Shown here in pieces: positions 7,434 to 8,970 of a stretch of 8,970 bases of DNA; position 1 is the stretch's first letter; each line of letters begins with the position of its first letter. The position numbers and the translations under genes were made by a program. The stretch is from assembly GCA_947478315.1 (NCBI GenBank), contig CANJWF010000039.1, positions 1-8,970 of the forward strand, read 5' to 3'. The stretch is from Sphingobacteriaceae bacterium. Lineage in GTDB: Bacteria > Bacteroidota > Bacteroidia > Sphingobacteriales > Sphingobacteriaceae. Under the pieces are notes generated by a model that worked only from the letters and a program-made list of their open reading frames with translations, was not told the origin of the DNA and did no database searches.

Positions 7434-7535
7434 ACTCCTTTATGTCGAGACACTACATAGTAGCTTCATTAAATATACCTTGTTCTTTTAAGGTATGATG
7501 GAATACTAAACGTCAATCATAGCACACATAAGTTT
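7377..7535. other. Intergenic DNA between mqnE and leader copy A
   Basis: Together with the leader repeat this makes a 250-bp gap inside an otherwise tight gene group. It holds the 5' half of the 38-codon ORF and, at 7475-7496, an inverted repeat with perfect 7-bp arms (ATACCTT and AAGGTAT) around an 8-nt loop, about 40 nt after the mqnE stop. No T run follows the stem on the minus strand, so it is a poor intrinsic terminator. It could slow transcription, protect the mqnE 3' end, or be an operator. Confidence 0.4.
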
Positions 7536-8684
7536 TTAAAACTCAAAATCATTGTAATCTTGCAAAATATTGTACAAAGTATCTCTCTCTATTGGGTGGC
7601 GACCTACTTGTTTAATCAGATGAACTAATTCTTGGGTAGATAACGAAGGATTTTGCTCTTCGGCTCCTGCCATCGAATAAATTTTAGTAGTATCATCTAT
7701 GGTTCCATCGATATCATCTACTCCAAAATTAAGAGTTAGCTGCGCAGTTGCTCTACCAATCATGGGCCAATAGGCTTTTATATGGTCAAAATTATCTAAA
7801 TAGATACGTGAAATAGCGTAATTTCTTAAATCTTCTACTGTAGAAACTTCTTTGACTTGAGACATTTGATTATGACCATTTCTGAATTTCAATGGGATAA
7901 ATGTGTTAAAGCCCCGAGTTTTATCTTGAAGCTGACGCAAACGTTCCATATGATTAACTCGGTGACGGAAACTTTCTATGTGACCGTATAAAATAGTGGC
8001 ATTCGATTTCAATCCTAAATTATGTGCTGTTTCATGAATTTCAAGCCACTGTTCGGCAGTACATTTATCTCCACATATTTCTGCTCGCACAGTTTCATCA
8101 AATATTTCTGCTCCTCCCCCTGGAATAGATTTCAAACCTGCGTCTATGAGCATTTTCATCCCTTCGGAAATAGTAACTTTTGCTTTTCTAAACATATACT
8201 CATATTCGACCGCAGTAAATGCTTTTATATGTAAATCTGGACGAATTTTTTGTATGGATTGAAAAATATCTATAAAAAACTCTAGTGTTAGCTTAGGATG
8301 TACACCTCCAACAACATGAACTTCGGTAACGGGTTTATCTTCATAACTTTTAACAATATCCAACATCTGCTCTTTACTTAATACCCAACCGTCACCAGCT
8401 TGTTTTAACAACCTGGAGTAAGAGCAAAATTTACAGGTAAAAACGCAAAGGTTAGTTGGCTCTATATGAAAATTGCGATTGAAATAAACGTAATTGCCAT
8501 TTTTTTTTTCTCTAATGAAGTTAGCTAACACACCTAAATATCCTAACTCAGCTTTTTCATACAAAACAACCGCATCTTCTTCCCTAATTCTTTGGCTAGA
8601 AGCAACTTTTTGAGCAATATTTAACAAATCAGAAGACAAAGTTTGACTACATAACAGCAGCGTTAATGATTCATTAACATTCAT
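7536..8684 (-). CDS. mqnE: Aminodeoxyfutalosine synthase MqnE, radical SAM
   Basis: This 382-residue radical SAM enzyme joins 3-[(1-carboxyvinyl)oxy]benzoate (the MqnA product) to the adenosyl moiety of SAM, giving aminodeoxyfutalosine in menaquinone synthesis. The cluster motif CxxxCxxC is C80-C84-C87, in NLCVFTCKFCSYSR. Other MqnE landmarks are EVHVVGGVHP (about 120-129), the IKAFTAVE strand (about 153-160), GLKSIPGGGAEIFD, SNATILYGHIES, and FIPLKFRNGHN. The VVGGVHP and KAFTAVE wording separates MqnE from the related cyclase MqnC. Length is typical. The start ATG at 8684 gives about 70 residues before the radical SAM core, as usual in the family; no nearer ATG is better placed. The gene is preceded by leader repeat copy B and followed by the phosphatase and mqnA genes on the same strand. 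Confidence 0.94.
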   Translation of the reverse strand: MNVNESLTLLLCSQTLSSDLLNIAQKVASSQRIREEDAVVLYEKAELGYLGVLANFIREKKNGNYVYFNRNFHIEPTNLCVFTCKFCSYSRLLKQAGDGWVLSKEQMLDIVKSYEDKPVTEVHVVGGVHPKLTLEFFIDIFQSIQKIRPDLHIKAFTAVEYEYMFRKAKVTISEGMKMLIDAGLKSIPGGGAEIFDETVRAEICGDKCTAEQWLEIHETAHNLGLKSNATILYGHIESFRHRVNHMERLRQLQDKTRGFNTFIPLKFRNGHNQMSQVKEVSTVEDLRNYAISRIYLDNFDHIKAYWPMIGRATAQLTLNFGVDDIDGTIDDTTKIYSMAGAEEQNPSLSTQELVHLIKQVGRHPIERDTLYNILQDYNDFEF

Positions 8685-8779
8685 TTGAATATAATTATTC
8701 GTTAATATTTAGTTTCTTTATGACACTTATGCATCTTCAATGTATTCAGTTGTGTTTCCTTTTCCATAAGGACTTCATG
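8685..8779 (-). repeat. Leader repeat copy B, upstream of mqnE
   Basis: This is the 95-bp counterpart of 7286-7376, placed identically against the start codon of the next gene. Compared with copy A it is 4 bp longer: a net 3 bp in the part that overlaps the small ORFs and 1 bp nearer the gene. An inverted repeat, GAATA-4 nt-TATTC, lies at 8687-8700, again 2 nt from the ATG. Confidence 0.75.
8687..8700. promoter_or_regulatory. Inverted repeat beside the mqnE start codon
   Basis: Five-base arms (GAATA and TATTC) separated by 4 bp lie 2 nt upstream of the mqnE ATG, matching the element at 7288-7301. The symmetry is weaker here than in the other copy. Role as an operator or start-site structure is inferred. 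Confidence 0.35.
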
Positions 8780-8827
8780 AACCCCTTCGGGGTCATCATC
8801 GGTTGGCGAGAACGCTCTCATAGGCAT
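8702..8827 (-). CDS. Possible small ORF, 41 codons, containing MHKCH
   Basis: This open frame lies directly upstream of mqnE, with ATG at 8827 (or the in-frame ATG at 8821) and TAA at 8704-8702, 17 nt before the mqnE start. The frame stays open upstream to the stop at 8863-8861, with no ATG in that stretch. The peptide begins MPMRAFSPTDDDPEG, then HEVLMEK at 17-23 and MHKCH at 32-36, followed by a five-residue charged tail. It shares the HEV..EK and MHxCH parts with the ORF before the phosphatase gene. The GC-richer 8771-8820 stretch stands out from the AT-rich surroundings. I do not recognise the family. It could be a leader peptide, a small protein, or the remains of a larger gene. Confidence 0.3.
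   Translation of the reverse strand: MPMRAFSPTDDDPEGVHEVLMEKETQLNTLKMHKCHKETKY
8777..8796. other. GC-rich hairpin within the mqnE leader
   Basis: An imperfect palindrome has ATGA and CCCC on one side and GGGG and TCAT on the other, with one bulged A and a 3-nt TTC loop. It is the strongest local stem in the region, in otherwise AT-rich DNA. It overlaps the proline/glycine codons of the 41-codon ORF, so it may come only from their codons. No T run follows it on either strand. Confidence 0.35.
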
Positions 8828-8970
8828 TTCATAGTTATAAAATTGAATTTCCTCAATAAATTAAAAACCGTTTAATTTTCAAAATCTTCAGGAAGTTCTA
8901 ACACTAAATGAGACTTTGCAAGTATGAAATAATAGTTATATAAGCATTTCTTCACAAGAATCTAAAGGAA
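8828..8970. other. Right-edge AT-rich region, no certain gene
   Basis: No long frame is open here on either strand. The minus strand has a 27-codon frame from GTG at 8955 to TAA at 8874-8872, closed upstream by TAG at 8964-8962. Its end reads LVLELPEDFEN, which looks somewhat like a protein C-terminus, so it may be a decayed gene tail. A promoter for mqnE could also lie here, since no other gene is seen between it and the window edge. Confidence 0.3.

Noticed and set aside
7430..7442. AGGAG as a Shine-Dalgarno site for the 38-codon ORF
   Set aside because: Only one base separates it from the ATG, too close for normal pairing, and the main genes here do not show such sites.
7230..7491. Two overlapping plus-strand frames of about 60 codons around the phosphatase start and leader
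   Set aside because: They run antisense to the phosphatase start or to the leader repeat, show no protein-like motif, and have no conserved counterpart in the copy before mqnE.
8022..8234. Plus-strand frame rich in Phe, Cys and Ser within mqnE
   Set aside because: It is antisense to the radical SAM core; the composition is what the reverse of this coding sequence gives.
8856..8884. Bacteroidota-type promoter for mqnE (TTTTG at 8880-8884 and TAATTTAT at 8856-8863, minus strand)
   Set aside because: The downstream box departs from TAnnTTTG at its end, the spacing is short, and such matches are frequent in AT-rich DNA.
1..8970. CRISPR array, tRNA, rRNA, insertion sequence, prophage or defence genes
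   Set aside because: No regularly spaced direct repeats, cloverleaf-like sequence, rRNA segment, transposase, integrase or nuclease motif was seen on either strand.

Overview
The window looks like a piece of a low-GC Bacteroidota (Cytophagia/Chitinophagia/Sphingobacteria-like) chromosome. The clues are a fused E1 alpha/beta 2-oxoacid dehydrogenase of the kind common in that phylum, futalosine-route menaquinone genes (mqnA, mqnE), a YbdL-type aminotransferase beside a YafV-type omega-amidase, AT-rich codon use, and no convincing Shine-Dalgarno sequences at the main starts. The genus cannot be told from the sequence. Almost all the genes are housekeeping genes. I see no transposase, integrase, phage gene, CRISPR array, tRNA or rRNA.

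Layout. Positions 3-422 (+) are the C-terminal 139 codons of RodA, cut by the window edge. A VUT-family queuosine-precursor transporter (429-1220, -) lies tail to tail with it. A 157-bp divergent intergenic region follows, and from it run a methionine/glutamine aminotransferase (1378-2523, +) and an omega-amidase (2552-3331, +). After a short convergent gap, everything to the right edge is on the minus strand. In transcription order this is mqnE (8684-7536), a histidine-phosphatase-family gene (7285-6668), mqnA (6678-5920, overlapping the phosphatase by 11 bp) and the fused E1 gene (5830-3401).

How the genes fit together. The aminotransferase and amidase probably form a glutamine-driven keto-acid transamination module: the omega-amidase removes the alpha-ketoglutaramate by-product and so pulls the reaction forward. 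MqnA and MqnE carry out the first two committed steps from chorismate to menaquinone; the later genes (mqnB, mqnC, mqnD, deaminase) are not here. The phosphatase lies inside this likely operon without a known role in the pathway.

The least explained part is non-coding or nearly so. The roughly 90 bp just upstream of mqnE and of the phosphatase gene are diverged copies of one another. Each copy carries a small inverted repeat a few bases before the start codon and the 3' end of a short open frame ending in a Met-His-x-Cys-His motif. This paired leader element is the best candidate for something undescribed. A second point of interest is the fused E1: its two side-chain metal ligands for thiamine diphosphate appear swapped (Asn then Asp, instead of Asp then Asn).
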